Source: Scilla litardierei (taxonomy: Eukaryota; Streptophyta; Magnoliopsida; Asparagales; Asparagaceae). From it: a stretch of 64,000 bases of DNA. The translations under genes and the position numbers were made by a program. Shown piece by piece: positions 33,528-44,825 of this stretch. How positions within the stretch are numbered: position 1 is the first letter of the stretch; every line of letters starts with the position of its first letter. The stretch is from contig CM061130.1 in NCBI GenBank assembly GCA_030789695.1, forward strand, positions 12,701,860 to 12,765,859, written 5' to 3'. The notes below the pieces were generated by a model, which was not told where the DNA came from, did not search any database, and saw only the letters and a program-made list of their open reading frames with translations.

Positions 33528-34964
33528 GGGGAGAGTCATGAAGTAGGCAGATACCAGGTGCCGCCAGATTGCACCATTGGAAGGAACGACGCGTGACTGT
33601 CACGCGCACCAAACGACCATCCATAAATCAAAGGGAGTCGAGCTCATGACTAAAAATGAGTGCTTATTGGGAGGCAACCCAATTTCTTAGATTTTGGATT
33701 TTCTTTTTCAGTTTCTTATTTTTATTTCATATTTTAGAGATAAAATTATAAAACCACAAAAATTTGATGAATTCTTCCTTTGTGCAGGTTGTACACGAGG
33801 GGGGCATGCGTATCGACATTATAAACAGAAGGAAGCTGGAGGAGAGCAGCAAAATTGGAGATTTGAAGAGAAAATAAAGGAAAAAGGAGACACAGGAGAC
33901 TCGACCGAGCAGCTACACTGATCGGTCGAGCAACACAGAGATGAAAAAAGAGGCAAACTATCGCTTTCTCTACACGGTCCGAGCAGCATCCTGCTCGGTC
34001 CGAGCAGACATCTGCTCGACTGAGCAAGTCCACTGTTCGATCGGATTGCACAGGCTTTTGGAAATATGGAGAAATCATCACTCTGCCTACATGGCCCGAG
34101 TGGCATTGGCACGGTCTGAGTGATGAACAGTCCGATCGAGCAGCATACTGCTCGGTCGAGCATACGAGGGAGTATCTTCAACTCAATTTAATGTGTTTCT
34201 CATCATGATCGACTCGACCGAGCAGTCTCACTGCTCGGACCGAGTCGATTTATCCTACTATCGTGGGCCCCACTACCGAATGAGTTGGGTTTTTAACCCA
34301 ACTTGTATTCGGTTTTCACCCTAACTCTAAAATTACCTAGCCTAAAAAATTTTACCCTAAAATTCCCCCCGAGCTCACTCTCATTCCCTGCTTGTTCAAC
34401 CCCCCATCACCGATCTCCTCCCGCACCGTCGCCTGCACAACCCGCCCCGCCACCGATCTCCGGTCAGTCTCTCTCCTCTTCTCTCTCTATCTCTATCTCT
34501 TTGTCCCTCTCTATCTTCCCCCCGACCTTCTTCCCCTTCAAATTGTCGGCGTCGCCCATCCGCCGACGGCCAAAGCCCCCCCAATGCCTCATTCACCCCA
34601 TCCCCTCTCCCATCTCTTCGCACAAAACCCCCATTTCCGATCGCCGTGCCCTAGGGCACAGCTCCTCTACTCGGCCCACTGACCGAGCACACTAGTGCTC
34701 GGTCAGCATTTACCCCCGAGTAGCACAGCTCGGACCGAGCAGTATCACTGCTCGGTCGAGCAATCCAATTTCAGCATATCCCCAAATTTAAATCTCTTAT
34801 TCTGAAGTTTTGATTGTTTCTATTTGTAGGTATTCCTTGCTTACATCGGCAGCTGCTGCGAGGACTAGCTTGGGGAATACTTTGGCACTCGCATCTCTCG
34901 CATTTTTGGTACACTCTTGCATATATCTATTTTTATACTGTTGCTTCATATTACCATCGATACG
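33528..34964 (+). promoter_or_regulatory. Spacer of element D with CTCGG(T/A)CCGAG-type palindromes
   Basis: After a conserved GGGAGGCAACCC motif (33680-33691), palindromes of the type CTCGACCGAG, CTCGGTCGAG and CTCGG(T/A)CCGAG start at 33900, 33921; 33973, 33994, 34015, 34036; about 34090, 34110, 34131, 34151; 34213, 34234, spaced 20-21 bp. A looser second cluster lies at about 34670-34760 (best copies 34698, 34729, 34751). Pyrimidine-rich sequence between them (34370-34660) is low complexity. The spacer ends at the accessory ATG 34965. No clear TATA box follows the first cluster. Confidence 0.62.
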
Positions 34965-37240
34965 ATGGTTCGTACGCGAGGGACCACCACCCCACCCATC
35001 TGTGGGAAGAGGCCGTCGTCCGGCGCCTCCTCTTCCCGATCCCCCCCGTCGTGCCCGACTCACCACCTCCTCCACCACTACATCCACCACACCCATCTCC
35101 ACCAACACAGCTCCTATCACTACCACTACCATCCCCACCCCTACCACACCTATCACGACCACCACCATCACTACCACAGCCCCTATCACCACCACAGCAC
35201 CATCTGCCCCCATCTTCACCCCCACACCCCGCTCCCACTATAGATGCTCTACCTAAACGTCTCCGGAACTATGGCATCACGTTCCGAGACGACGCACACC
35301 GAGAGTGCTTCGTTAGGCTCTCGCAGCGCCGTCTCGTACCTACACTGTTCATAGACGTGCCTACCCTGTGCTCCCTTGGACTCCTTTAGGGAGTCCATCA
35401 CATATACCGAGCGATTGGTTTTGACCGCTTCCTCGGTGTCCACGCACCCACCTACTCCCATATTGCACTAGAGTTTCTTAGCTCCCTCGCTCGCACACCG
35501 GTTGCTGACGGCATCACTTTTCACCTCATGGACCATGATTGCACTATTACACATGCCATGATCCGCGAGTACTTTCACTTCCCCGACATCCCCGAGCCCA
35601 GAGCCGCCTTCTCTCCACATTATGATGTTGACACTTTTGATGCTCCAGCTTTTTGGGAGCATATTTCTGTCCTAGATCACTACCGCCCTAGCCGGGCGAA
35701 GGCCTCGTGCATCGTGCACCCATGCCTTTGTTATGCCCAGAGGCACTTACCCACCACTCTCTTCTGCAGGCATGAGGTCGGGACCATGACCCTACCAGAG
35801 CTTACCCACCTTATGGGTATGACCCAGCCTCTACTCTTTCACCCGGATGGCTCCCTCCGTGCCTTCATGCTCTCCGAAGCATCCCACTAGTGTGTCATCG
35901 CCTATTCCAGATTGCCACCACCTACTTCTCCACAGACATCTGCTGTAGTGGTTTCTTTACCATTTTTTTCCCATATGCTAGATATCCACCTTCCTGATGA
36001 CCTAGCGACCCCCGTTGGCCGGACACGCTTGACCCTCGCCGTGCTCGAGCATATGAATATAATCCGACCTTACGGGGCTCGTCACTGGTCCTATCTTGTT
36101 GGCACCCACCACACTCTACACATGGTACTTTCGGCCCCACACCGCACCCATATTGCTCCCGTCCAGCTTAACTAGATGATTCCTAGGGTTGAGCCACTAC
36201 CTTCCCTCCACGAACTCGAGCCCCCCGGAGCACCCGTCGAGGCAGTCGCCGATGACCCAGTGCCATGCTCCGTTGGGTACGAGTTGCATGACATTGCTGC
36301 CCTAGTAGCCGGCCTTCCCGTACCACCTGCACACTAATCACCCTCTGGAGCCGTTTCTTCCACCACCATTGTATCCACCGCTTCCACCACAGTTGAGTCT
36401 TCGGATATTGTCTCCACCTCTTGCATCGAGACTCAGATTTCTCTCTCCACCGTTTCAGTGCCGGAGGGCACCGATATACAGTCTGCTCCTGATCTCACAG
36501 AACTTGACTTTCCAGAGCACGACCCTGCCCCCACTCTTCCTCCTCTCAGTGACCTCATAGCATCACTTCCGCTCTCTTTAAGTCACCACATTCCCCTCTC
36601 CGGTACCACTTCTTCATCATCTGCGGCCATCTTCACAGAGAGCATCTCGACGTCTGTCCACACTTTTGTGTCGACAACCGCTCTTTCTTCAGCCGCTGCT
36701 GAGATCCATTCGAGCTCACCCTCTCCTACTTTCCACCCAAGGCACCGTGCCTCAGCCACACGGGACCGATTCACGAGAGTGGTGACTCAACAAGACGTTC
36801 CTCGCCCTCCCCTCAACTCATGTACTACAGACGGTTGCATGACCGCGTTAGAGGAGTCGACTTCTCTCCTGCGGAGAGATTTCGACGACTTTGCACGCTT
36901 GACGATGACACATCACTCGAGAGTCGAGGTGGACTTGGCCTCCATCATTGACCTTCTGAGGACACGCGGCCCACCTCCAGTGATCCTTGTTCCTGTCCCT
37001 CCACCTAGGCCATCCACTGTGACCTCCACCGCACCAATCAGTGCTGCACTTTCCCAGGCTTCTACAGAGCCCGTTTCTTCCACTTCTGAGTTGGAATTCA
37101 CAGTAAATCCCATGTCCGCCCTTGTGATATATTCAGCTGAGCCTCACACTACCACCACTGCTCCACCCACACCACATGCCACACAACAGAGGGACCCACC
37201 ACCCCCCAGAGGGTGGTGCCTCTGCTTGATGTCGTCTTTA
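34965..37240 (+). pseudogene. Accessory ORF of element D, broken
   Basis: It starts MVRTRGTTTPP at 34965 with a short basic segment, then low-complexity His/Pro/Thr sequence. After a frameshift the central domain runs about 35250-36175 (LRNYGITFRDDAHRECF, HIALEFLSSLARTP, IREYFHFPDIPEPRAAFS, RPSRAKASCIVHPCLCYAQR) with stops at 35386 and 35888. It matches the central domain of element C in order and spacing. The tail (36176-37240) is Ser/Thr/Pro-rich with a leucine-containing helix (RRDFDDFARL ... SIIDLLRTRG) corresponding to that of C. Function unknown. Confidence 0.68.
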
Positions 37241-38936
37241 CCCATTTTTGCCTCCCTCATTTATTTTATTGTGCCCATCTGTCTGTTCGGGGCCCGACAC
37301 TTACATAGCTTGGGGGAGGACACCCACTCATGCATCATTCTCATTCAGCATTGCATCATGTCATATTTTTGTACTTTCTTTTTGTACAGTTTTCACTCTA
37401 TCTTCCCTATCCACCGTACCCTACTTTGCATCATCTCCCTCTTACTAGCGTTTTCTTAGCAGTGAGGATACTGCTAGGTTTAGCTTGGGGGATGAGCGCT
37501 ACCGTTTTATTTTTCATTTTTCCTTTTACCTTTTTCTCTCTTATTTCAGTTTTTATTTTACTTTTTCACCACTTTTCCACGTCTTTTTATTTTTTTCTCA
37601 TTCTGCATCATATTTTCTGCTTTTAACCATGCATGCATCTCTTTTTCTTCATTTTCCTATCTTCTTCGCCTTTTTCTCTTTTTATGCTAAGGATGGTCCG
37701 CATGATGATATCTCTCGTAGCCTTAGTAGTTATTCACGATGCTTGCTATCTGTTGACATGCTATTAGGATAATTTCCGTTTTACTATTTATATGCGTGCA
37801 TTTCTTTTGCCGATCTATCTGATTTAATGTTTGAAATGAATTGAAAATCAAATGCATGAATTAGTATCTAGTATGCACTATGTTCGGTAATGCACCTAGG
37901 TTCACGCATCACTTGAACACTTGGAGCATCTATTTTTTATCTCATTCACTTCTGTTTGCATGCCTGCTGTTATTGTGCTTATTGCTGCATGCCTTTTCAG
38001 TATTCAACTAGAGGAATGAAAATATCCATGCTATTTATGAGTTTTGTTAGGGTATTATTTTATCAACCCATTGTGCACCTTTTATGAGTGAACCGAGAGA
38101 TATACTATTTTCCTTCTCCACATACCTATATATTTCTTTATATATCAGTTGGTTGCAACCCCACAGCTATCTTTACCGCATCTCACTTCCCAAACCCAAA
38201 AAGAAAAAGTATAGCTTCTAAATGAAAAAAAGAAAGAAAAAAGTGTATATATTCATATGTGAAAAAGAAAAGAAAATGAAAATGAAAATGAAAAAAAAGG
38301 TGTTTTGTATCCTTTCATTAGAAGCTATCACTTATACTTGGAAGAAAAAGAAAAATTTCACATCATATTCCTAGATGTGACGCCTCAAGCTAAGCTTGGG
38401 GGGTAAACCAACCGATCACATGAGTGAGCATGACATTAGAGTGGAGACAGTGCATAACGGGGAGATTTAATAATACCTAAACTTTACGAAATGCTTTAGT
38501 TTTTGGAGATTTTTCATGAATCGAAATGAATAACTGAATGGCATGACTTTTTCTATTCTTTATTGCATGTTGTGTGATTTCTATATGCTCCTTGTGTATC
38601 TGTGATTGAAAAGGGCATTACCAACTTTTCTATACTAGACTCTATGGATTGCATGAGATTGATATGAATTGATGGCGTTATTTCAGTAGATCCCTATCTT
38701 TTGCCTGTATTGCATGCTATACGTATGATCTGTAAAACAAGAAATTGCCAGTAGCATGTATGTTTACTATTCAGAGCATCGTAATATACTATGTATGCTT
38801 GAGATCTGACCGAACATCCTTAGCCTCCTCCATCCACTTCCATTCTCCCCTCTTCCTATTTTTATTTCTTATTTCCTCCCGGCGTACCTACTATTCGTCT
38901 TCCTCGAGGATGAGTAAGACGTAAGCTAGGGGATGT
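37241..38936 (+). other. 3' non-coding region of element D
   Basis: No real ORF. Hairpin AGCAGT-GAGGAT-ACTGCT (about 37457-37476) precedes TTTAGCTTGGGGGATG. Further GCTTGGGG runs lie at 37310 and 38393. The LTR-proximal hairpin at 38896-38921 (CGTCTT and CTC stems, GAGGAT loop) precedes AGCTAGGGGATGT next to the LTR. A/G-rich low-complexity sequence lies at 38220-38300. Confidence 0.65.
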
Positions 38937-40654
38937 TGATGTGTCCATATTTTCCACTATTTTCATATCATCATTTCATTGCATTCCATGCCATATTCGC
39001 ATCCAAATCCCAATTTTACTATGATATCGCATTTTCGGACATTATATTCGAGTTTCGTAGTGTTTTATGAGTTTTCATGGATTTTGGAGCGATTTGGGAC
39101 CCCCTTGGGTATGGACACATCCATCACGCCCGTGAGCTCATTGGTGAAGCCCTACAGGAGTTCACCATGTTCTAGGATCCTCGGGAGGAGTGGAGGAGAG
39201 AGCGAGAGGGAGAGAGCAGCCTTCAGAAGCTTCAGCAAGATTTTCCCAGGCTATTCGGTCGAGCAGTACAGATGCTCAGACCGAGCAGATGCAAATAAGA
39301 AGAGGGAGCAGATACGTAGATGGCTCGGACCGAGCAGTTCATCTGATCGATCGAGCAACCTTTCCTCCCAAAGCTGAGGCAATCCAGCGCACGACCCAAG
39401 CAGCTCTTCAGTGACCGATTCAGCCTCTGCTCGGACCGAGCAGAGCTGACTCAGCCCGTGCAGGCAGAGTAAAGAAATTGGAGATTTTCAATTCCCTGTC
39501 AAGCTCGTCGAGCAGCACAGCTGCTCAGACCGAGCGACCGACCGAGCAACGAATTTCTCAACCGAGTCACCTACTTGGTCGAGAGTGCTGAGGCTATTTA
39601 TGGAAACATTTTTGATGCGGCTGTTGCGCGATCTGAGCAGTGAACTCTTGCAGCTGGGAGTCGATCTGGGAAGCGATTCATTTTAGAGTTTTGAATAGGT
39701 TTTTTAGAGAGCGCAAATTAGGAGATTAATTGTTAAGTTTTCAGATTAAAACTTTTGAAAATTGTTGGATCGTTTTTGGAGATTGGAATTTTGTCTCGTT
39801 CTTCTGGCGCTCTTGGAATCTCGAATTTTTCTTTGGATCTATAAATCACAATTTTTTATCTCTCACGCTGTAAGTCTTATTTCTATTCCATCAATCTGTT
39901 ATGATGTCTTCATCTCTAAAAGTTGCGTTTTATTCATGAATATTGCCATGAGTGAGTAGATCTTTTAAGGGTTAATGGGTTAGCCCTAAGATCCTAGGGG
40001 GAAGACGTAGATCCGGATCCCTATGTTAAATTAGGAATTTAGGGGAGTATTTCGGTCGATCATACCAAATCCCTAGATAACCCGTACTGAGATCATGCCC
40101 ACGGTCTGTGGAATTGATGTGCTTAAGGGGTATCTCTGGGATTTGAATAGGGAAATCGGTGGATCCAACCAAGGCTTGTGACCATGCCCGGCTCGTGCCT
40201 TGAGGGGATCCATCGACAAACTATACCGCTACGTTAACGGCTACCGCCATTGCGTCAACAAGAGCTACCGAAATACCTCACAATTCTAACCCACGAGAGT
40301 GGTACGAATTGTGAGATTAATCCCCTAACCCTAATGCAACATGAGGATTCTATTCCAACATCGATCCCCGACGATCTTAGCGGTGATCCCTAACGCCCTA
40401 GTCCTTTTTATTTAGTGAAACAACAACACGTCAATCAACTCTTTCAACCCGATAGCTAACCCACTTCTTGATATAGAAGTGAACTGAGAACCCATATGCA
40501 CTATCACCGTCCTTGTAGGATTCGATATCATTTATACTATAACTTAACACCGTCTGCTTGCGGATTGAGCCTGAAATTGAAACCTAGAGGCCATTCAACA
40601 CCTGGCGATCGTGACACTGCCGGGTGGAATCTAGGTGTAGGTTTCGGGTGCTCA
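38937..40654 (+). repeat. 3' LTR of element D
   Basis: It starts TGATGTGTCCATATTTT and ends GGGTGCTCA, by alignment with the 5' LTR of element E (42674-44677); the two share blocks throughout. A palindrome array lies at 39254-39583, with a TATA-like CTATTTATGG at about 39594. Lengths differ because E carries a TA microsatellite. The copy left of copia B lies outside the window. Confidence 0.82.
39254..39583 (+). promoter_or_regulatory. Palindrome array in the LTR of element D
   Basis: Copies of CTCGGTCGAG or CTCGGACCGAG type (several degenerate) start at about 39254, 39275; 39324, 39346; 39390, 39411; 39430, 39450; 39504, 39524; 39537, 39558, 39574. Most distances are 20-22 bp. The last copy ends about 10 bp before the TATA-like box. 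Confidence 0.65.
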
Positions 40655-42673
40655 GCAGCTATGATCGATCCACAGAGGCTCATCTTAGATCTGACGTCGC
40701 AAGCTCTTTTGTAGAAGAAATATAAGTTGGAGAATATAAACTCAAGTATCTGATCCCGTACCTTGGGAGTTGGAACCTCCTGTATTTATAAACCTCCTGG
40801 GTCTTTTAAGTGACGTTGGGGGAATAATGGTAATCAATTATGGTTCCATGATCTCCCCCCTTTAATAAGAGTAATCGTAGCTCACCTTTCCGCTATTTAT
40901 GAGCTCACCTTCAATCTCACGTTCAATGGGTAGGAGTGCAACAGGCGACTGGTAGTTGGGCCTTGACTGAGTCGGTATTAGGCTTTTCTCGTGGGATCAT
41001 TGGGCCTTAGTCACTCGTCAGACGAGTCATCTCGAGTGCCAGCCCAATGATTCAACAACTGCCCCCTATCGCATAACCTCAGAGAGTCTGCCTGTTGGGG
41101 TCAAGCAACATTTCATCGCATTAATGGGGCACGACAGTCGAGGAATTAATACTTAAGTTCTAGGCGTCAGAATTCCTGCTTTGCTGATTTGGATGATTCG
41201 CAGGTTCGAAATCAAATATGCTTAGAGCCTCGGATCTACGACACGTGTCTCATCATGCCGCTGTCGTCCAGTCGATATAAGACGGTTCCAGAGTGGAATT
41301 TCGAAGCTATCGTCTTCATCGTTCTTGATTCAAATTTCCTCCTTTTGAAAAATGGCTTCATCATCTGCCCTTGTTTCTGGAAGGAGTTTGGTTACCGTCA
41401 TGCAGAAGAACAAAGAGGTGGCTATGGAGCCTGGTCTGATCGCCAATCTGAGATCCAAAGTTGGAACCGATCAGATCCCCAAATTTAGAGAAAATACGTC
41501 CGACTTGACTATAAGATCCGGGTGACAGGGAGGGACGAAAGGGTTCACCGTCCTAGCGACCAGGAAGTTGGGGTTTACGTCAAAGCCTTCCAACGAGGGC
41601 TTCGATTTCCAATGCATCCTTTCATGTGCTACTTTCTGAGCACCCTGAACCTTTCTCTTTGCCAGCTGATGCCAAACACCATAGGTGCATTGGTTGGCTT
41701 TATTGCTCTGTGTGTGATGAAGAAAGTTGAATCGTCACTAGGATTGTTTAATTACTTCTTCTCGATTTCTCCTCTCAAGACTCCGGGCTGGCACATAGTA
41801 ACGGCCCGTCGAGGCAGGAAGCTATTTGATGATCTCCCTTTCTTTAATTCCAACTGGAAAGAGAAGTTTGTGTTTGTGGTGTTCCAAGGTGAGGTGAGCT
41901 TTTGCACCGGATGGGGTGTCCCTGACTTAGGTCTCGTCGAGGACAAGCCTTTGTCCGAAGCGGAGAAGGAGGTTGTCGATGCATTGTTGAGCCTGCCAGA
42001 GAATGTAAGGAAGACGAAGTGGTTTTGGACCGACTTAGTGCTGCACCGCACCGTATGGATGAAAGGTCGACTCAATCGTGCCCATCAACTATTCGATCGT
42101 TGTTTTTTGCCTTAACATGTTTTTCTTCTACAGGCATGGTCAGTCTGGAGTACCAGGTGGACCCTGTGCTGAGGGAAGGGGTGGAGGTTTATATCAGGGA
42201 AGCTGAGGAGAGCATGTTATCTCCTCGAATGCATTCGACGAAAGAAGGAACGGCTCGGTCTTCCGAGGAACTACCCATTTTCGTTGATGGGGCTACTCAG
42301 CGAGCTCGCCTCCAGCGGAAGAAAAAGGAGAAGACCCCTACCGAGTTTGAGGTGGTTGCTGTTGAGGGAAATAAGAAAAGGTGACGACTTCGCCTTAGTG
42401 ACTCAGGGTCATCTGGGTCGACTGAAGCCATGGAGCAGCCTGGGCCTTCGGGCGTGAGCCATTCGCTTGGCAAGACCCACATTCCCGAGTAGGAGCAAGG
42501 AATTCTTCTAGAGGGAGATTCAGGCGAGACCCGGGCCCCTCCGGAGCTCCTTCTGCATGAGGACTCCTGGCGTGGGGGGCATGTTCCCTCCCGTGTCTCT
42601 GTCTGAGACATTCCCGATGAATTCAGACCAATTTTGCGGGAGAGTCGATCGCCTCAGGCTCCATTTGATTGTC
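40655..42673 (+). pseudogene. Fragment J: transposon-type gene with promoter, broken by element E
   Basis: Promoter-like sequence (GATATAAG at about 41275) precedes ATG 41352 (MASSSALVSGRSL). After a frameshift near 41515 the frame 41522-42115 encodes GLRFPMHPFMCYFLSTLNLSL, GWHIVTARRGRKLF and SNWKEKFVFVV, which resembles the 'putative gypsy type transposon' domain found with plant retroelements. Homologous low-complexity sequence continues from 42136 (MVSLEYQVDPVLREG), with stops at about 42382, 42492 and 42604, until E begins. 40655-41270 holds no ORF and may be part of an LTR. I cannot place J in a family. Confidence 0.55.
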
Positions 42674-42688
42674 TGATGTGTCCATATT

Positions 42689-42689
42689 T

Positions 42690-42758
<69 letters not shown>

Positions 42759-42759
42759 G

Positions 42760-42806
<47 letters not shown>

Positions 42807-42832
42807 GTATGTATGTATGTATATGTATATAT
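42689..42832. repeat. TA-type microsatellite in the LTR of element E
   Basis: About 140 bp of (TA)n with periodic TG steps, near the start of the LTR. It is absent from the D LTR and explains most of the length difference. Confidence 0.95.
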
Positions 42833-43089
42833 ATTCTTCATCATTTCATATCATTTTCATATATTATCGCGCTTCTAACGCCATATTTGAGTTCGTATAG
42901 CTTTGTGGATTTTCTGGGGTTTTGGAGCGAATTAGAGCTATTTAGGGACATGGACACATCCTACACATCCAGGACGTCTTTGGCAAGGTTCCATGAGAGT
43001 TCGCCGAGGCAAGAAAGAAGATTGGAGGAAAGGAGGAGAAGAGAACGAGAGATGAGAACTCTAGGCCATTTGTTCAGTTTCCCAGGCTA

Positions 43090-43452
43090 CTCAGTCGAGT
43101 GCATCACTCGACCGAGCTGACACGCAGACATTGTAGCGGAAGCAGTCACGCCCCACTCGACCGAGTAGACAGCCAGCTCGACCGAGCTGTATTCAAACAA
43201 AGAGACTATTCTGAGCTACTCTCCAAGCCATGTAGCTCGACCGAGCAGCAAAGAGTACTCGACCGAGCAGTAAACTACTCGACCCGAGTCGTCATCAAAA
43301 AGAGCAGTGTTTTGGGGAGATTTCAAACATACTGTAGATCAACCAAGTGGAGGGTCTACTCGACCGAGTAGACAGTATCAGCCCAGAGCCAGAAGAAGCA
43401 GCAAGTGGTGCCCCGTATCAGCTCGACCAAGCGGTGCCGCTACTCAACCGAG
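43090..43452 (+). promoter_or_regulatory. Palindrome array in the LTR of element E
   Basis: CTCGACCGAG-type copies start at 43090, 43107; 43156, 43177; 43236, 43258, 43278; 43338, 43359; 43422, 43443. Spacing is 20-22 bp except the first pair (17). The TATA box lies about 75 bp downstream. Confidence 0.68.
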
Positions 43453-44683
43453 TTGGACGACGTGGCCAGACAAGTTTGTAGGCCCATGAGCCCATATGAT
43501 CTAATTTTTGTGGGGTCCATACCCCTTATATATAAGCACAATTTTAACCTTTTTTAGAGAGCTTGCTTATTTTCCTTAGTTTCATTCTAGTTTAAGTTTT
43601 TAGAGAGAAGTTCTAGCCGTTGCTATTTTATAGAGGCCAAAGTTGAGATTTTTATTGATCTTTATTACGTGGAATCTTGTTCTTCTTAATTATCTGTGAT
43701 TGGCTATCATCCTGCGACGTGTTGGTAACGATTCTCTAATCTTTCTATGATGTACTTGATGTTTTCTATTGCTATGATGAAGTCTCTTGCCATTATTGAA
43801 TCTTTCATGTCTCTTGCAATGATTCATGAGTAGTCTTTTCTAGGGCTAATGGATTAGCCCTAGGATCTTAGGATTTAGATGTAAAGTTAGGATTTTTAGG
43901 TTGTGTTGGCATGAAAGGGAAGTGTTTTGTTTGATCTAGCCAAGTTTGTGGGATATCTCGAACTGGGATCGTGTCCACGGTTGGTGGCACGCACGCTTAA
44001 GGAGTATCCTATGAACTTAATTACGAGGTTAATATATTCAATTACGGTTTGCGACCATGCCCGGCGTGCTACTTGATGGGATCTATCGATGTCCTATATT
44101 ACTATTGATAACTACGAGAGTAGCGTTAATGAGAGCATACCAATCCACACATCAAAGCTCTATCCACGAGAGTGGCATGAGTGGAGATCATTCCATCCAC
44201 AAGAGTGGCATGAATATTGTCCATCCAAATGCACAGAACGCATGTTACGCCTATCGGGAGAGCGGGGTAAGCGTGCGATACATTAGACCCATAGCGTATC
44301 AAGCCATGAGTTCTACATCTTAGATGCGACAATCCCTAATAAAGCCAATGTAACGTAAGAGTTCTAACCTAGCATCAACATCCGACGATCCTAGTGGTGA
44401 GTACTAACGACCTAGTCTTTTATTATGATTAAATCTTGCTTGAAAAATAACTCTGCAACAAACAATCCTCTGAAACCGACTGCTAGCATTATTCTAGATA
44501 TTTAGATATTACCCAAGACAATAATAGCATCTACCTCCCTGTGGGATTGATATCTTTTATATTATAACTTGACACCGTACGCTTGCGGTACTCTTTGAGA
44601 TTACATTTGGGATACATCTAGCCTTGGCATTCGTGCCATTCCTAAGTGGGTTTTAGGTGTTAGTTCCAGGCGCATCAAATTTT

Positions 44684-44700
44684 TGGCGTCGTTGCCGGGA
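44684..44700 (+). other. Degenerate primer-binding site of element E
   Basis: TGGCGTCGTTGCCGGGA differs slightly from the tRNA-Asp site of A, C and H. It lies six bases after the LTR end, as in those elements. Confidence 0.75.
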
Positions 44701-44825
44701 GGTAACGGTTATTACTTGGGTTATTTATTTATTGAAGATAATTGTTAGCAACACTTACCATCTCTTATCTTTCCATATTTTATTTCTTTTTATTCCTTTG
44801 CTACTGATGGTAGTTTTTATTGTGC

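Larger units (their letters stand above)
21299..40654 (+). mobile_element. Ty3/gypsy element D, gag-protease-accessory type, interrupted by C
   Basis: Segments: gag 21299-22147, then after element C gag/protease 32136-33527, spacer with palindromes, accessory ORF 34965-37240, 3' region, LTR 38937-40654. The 5' end lies left of copia element B, outside the window. Gag and protease resemble Athila/Tat-branch gypsy, but no reverse transcriptase, RNase H or integrase occurs anywhere between protease and LTR. The layout equals that of C, so this is a non-autonomous lineage rather than one random deletion. Many stops and frameshifts show it is the oldest layer here. Confidence 0.8.
42674..44677 (+). 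repeat. 5' LTR of element E
   Basis: It starts TGATGTGTCC and ends GGCGCATCA before the primer site, and shares the D LTR layout: palindromes (43090-43452), then a TATA box TTATATATAAG (about 43527). ORFs from the TA repeat are meaningless. Confidence 0.82.

Noticed and set aside
34917..35243. His/Tyr/Pro-rich ORFs in several frames
   Set aside because: Low-complexity CAC/CCA/TCA sequence gives open frames in all directions; only the accessory-protein frames show homology to element C.
42099..42133. Intron in fragment J (GT...CTACAG)
   Set aside because: Only about 35 bp, shorter than plant introns; a frameshift explains the frame change equally well.
42634..42900. Ile/Tyr-repeat ORFs
   Set aside because: Translation of the TA microsatellite in the E LTR.
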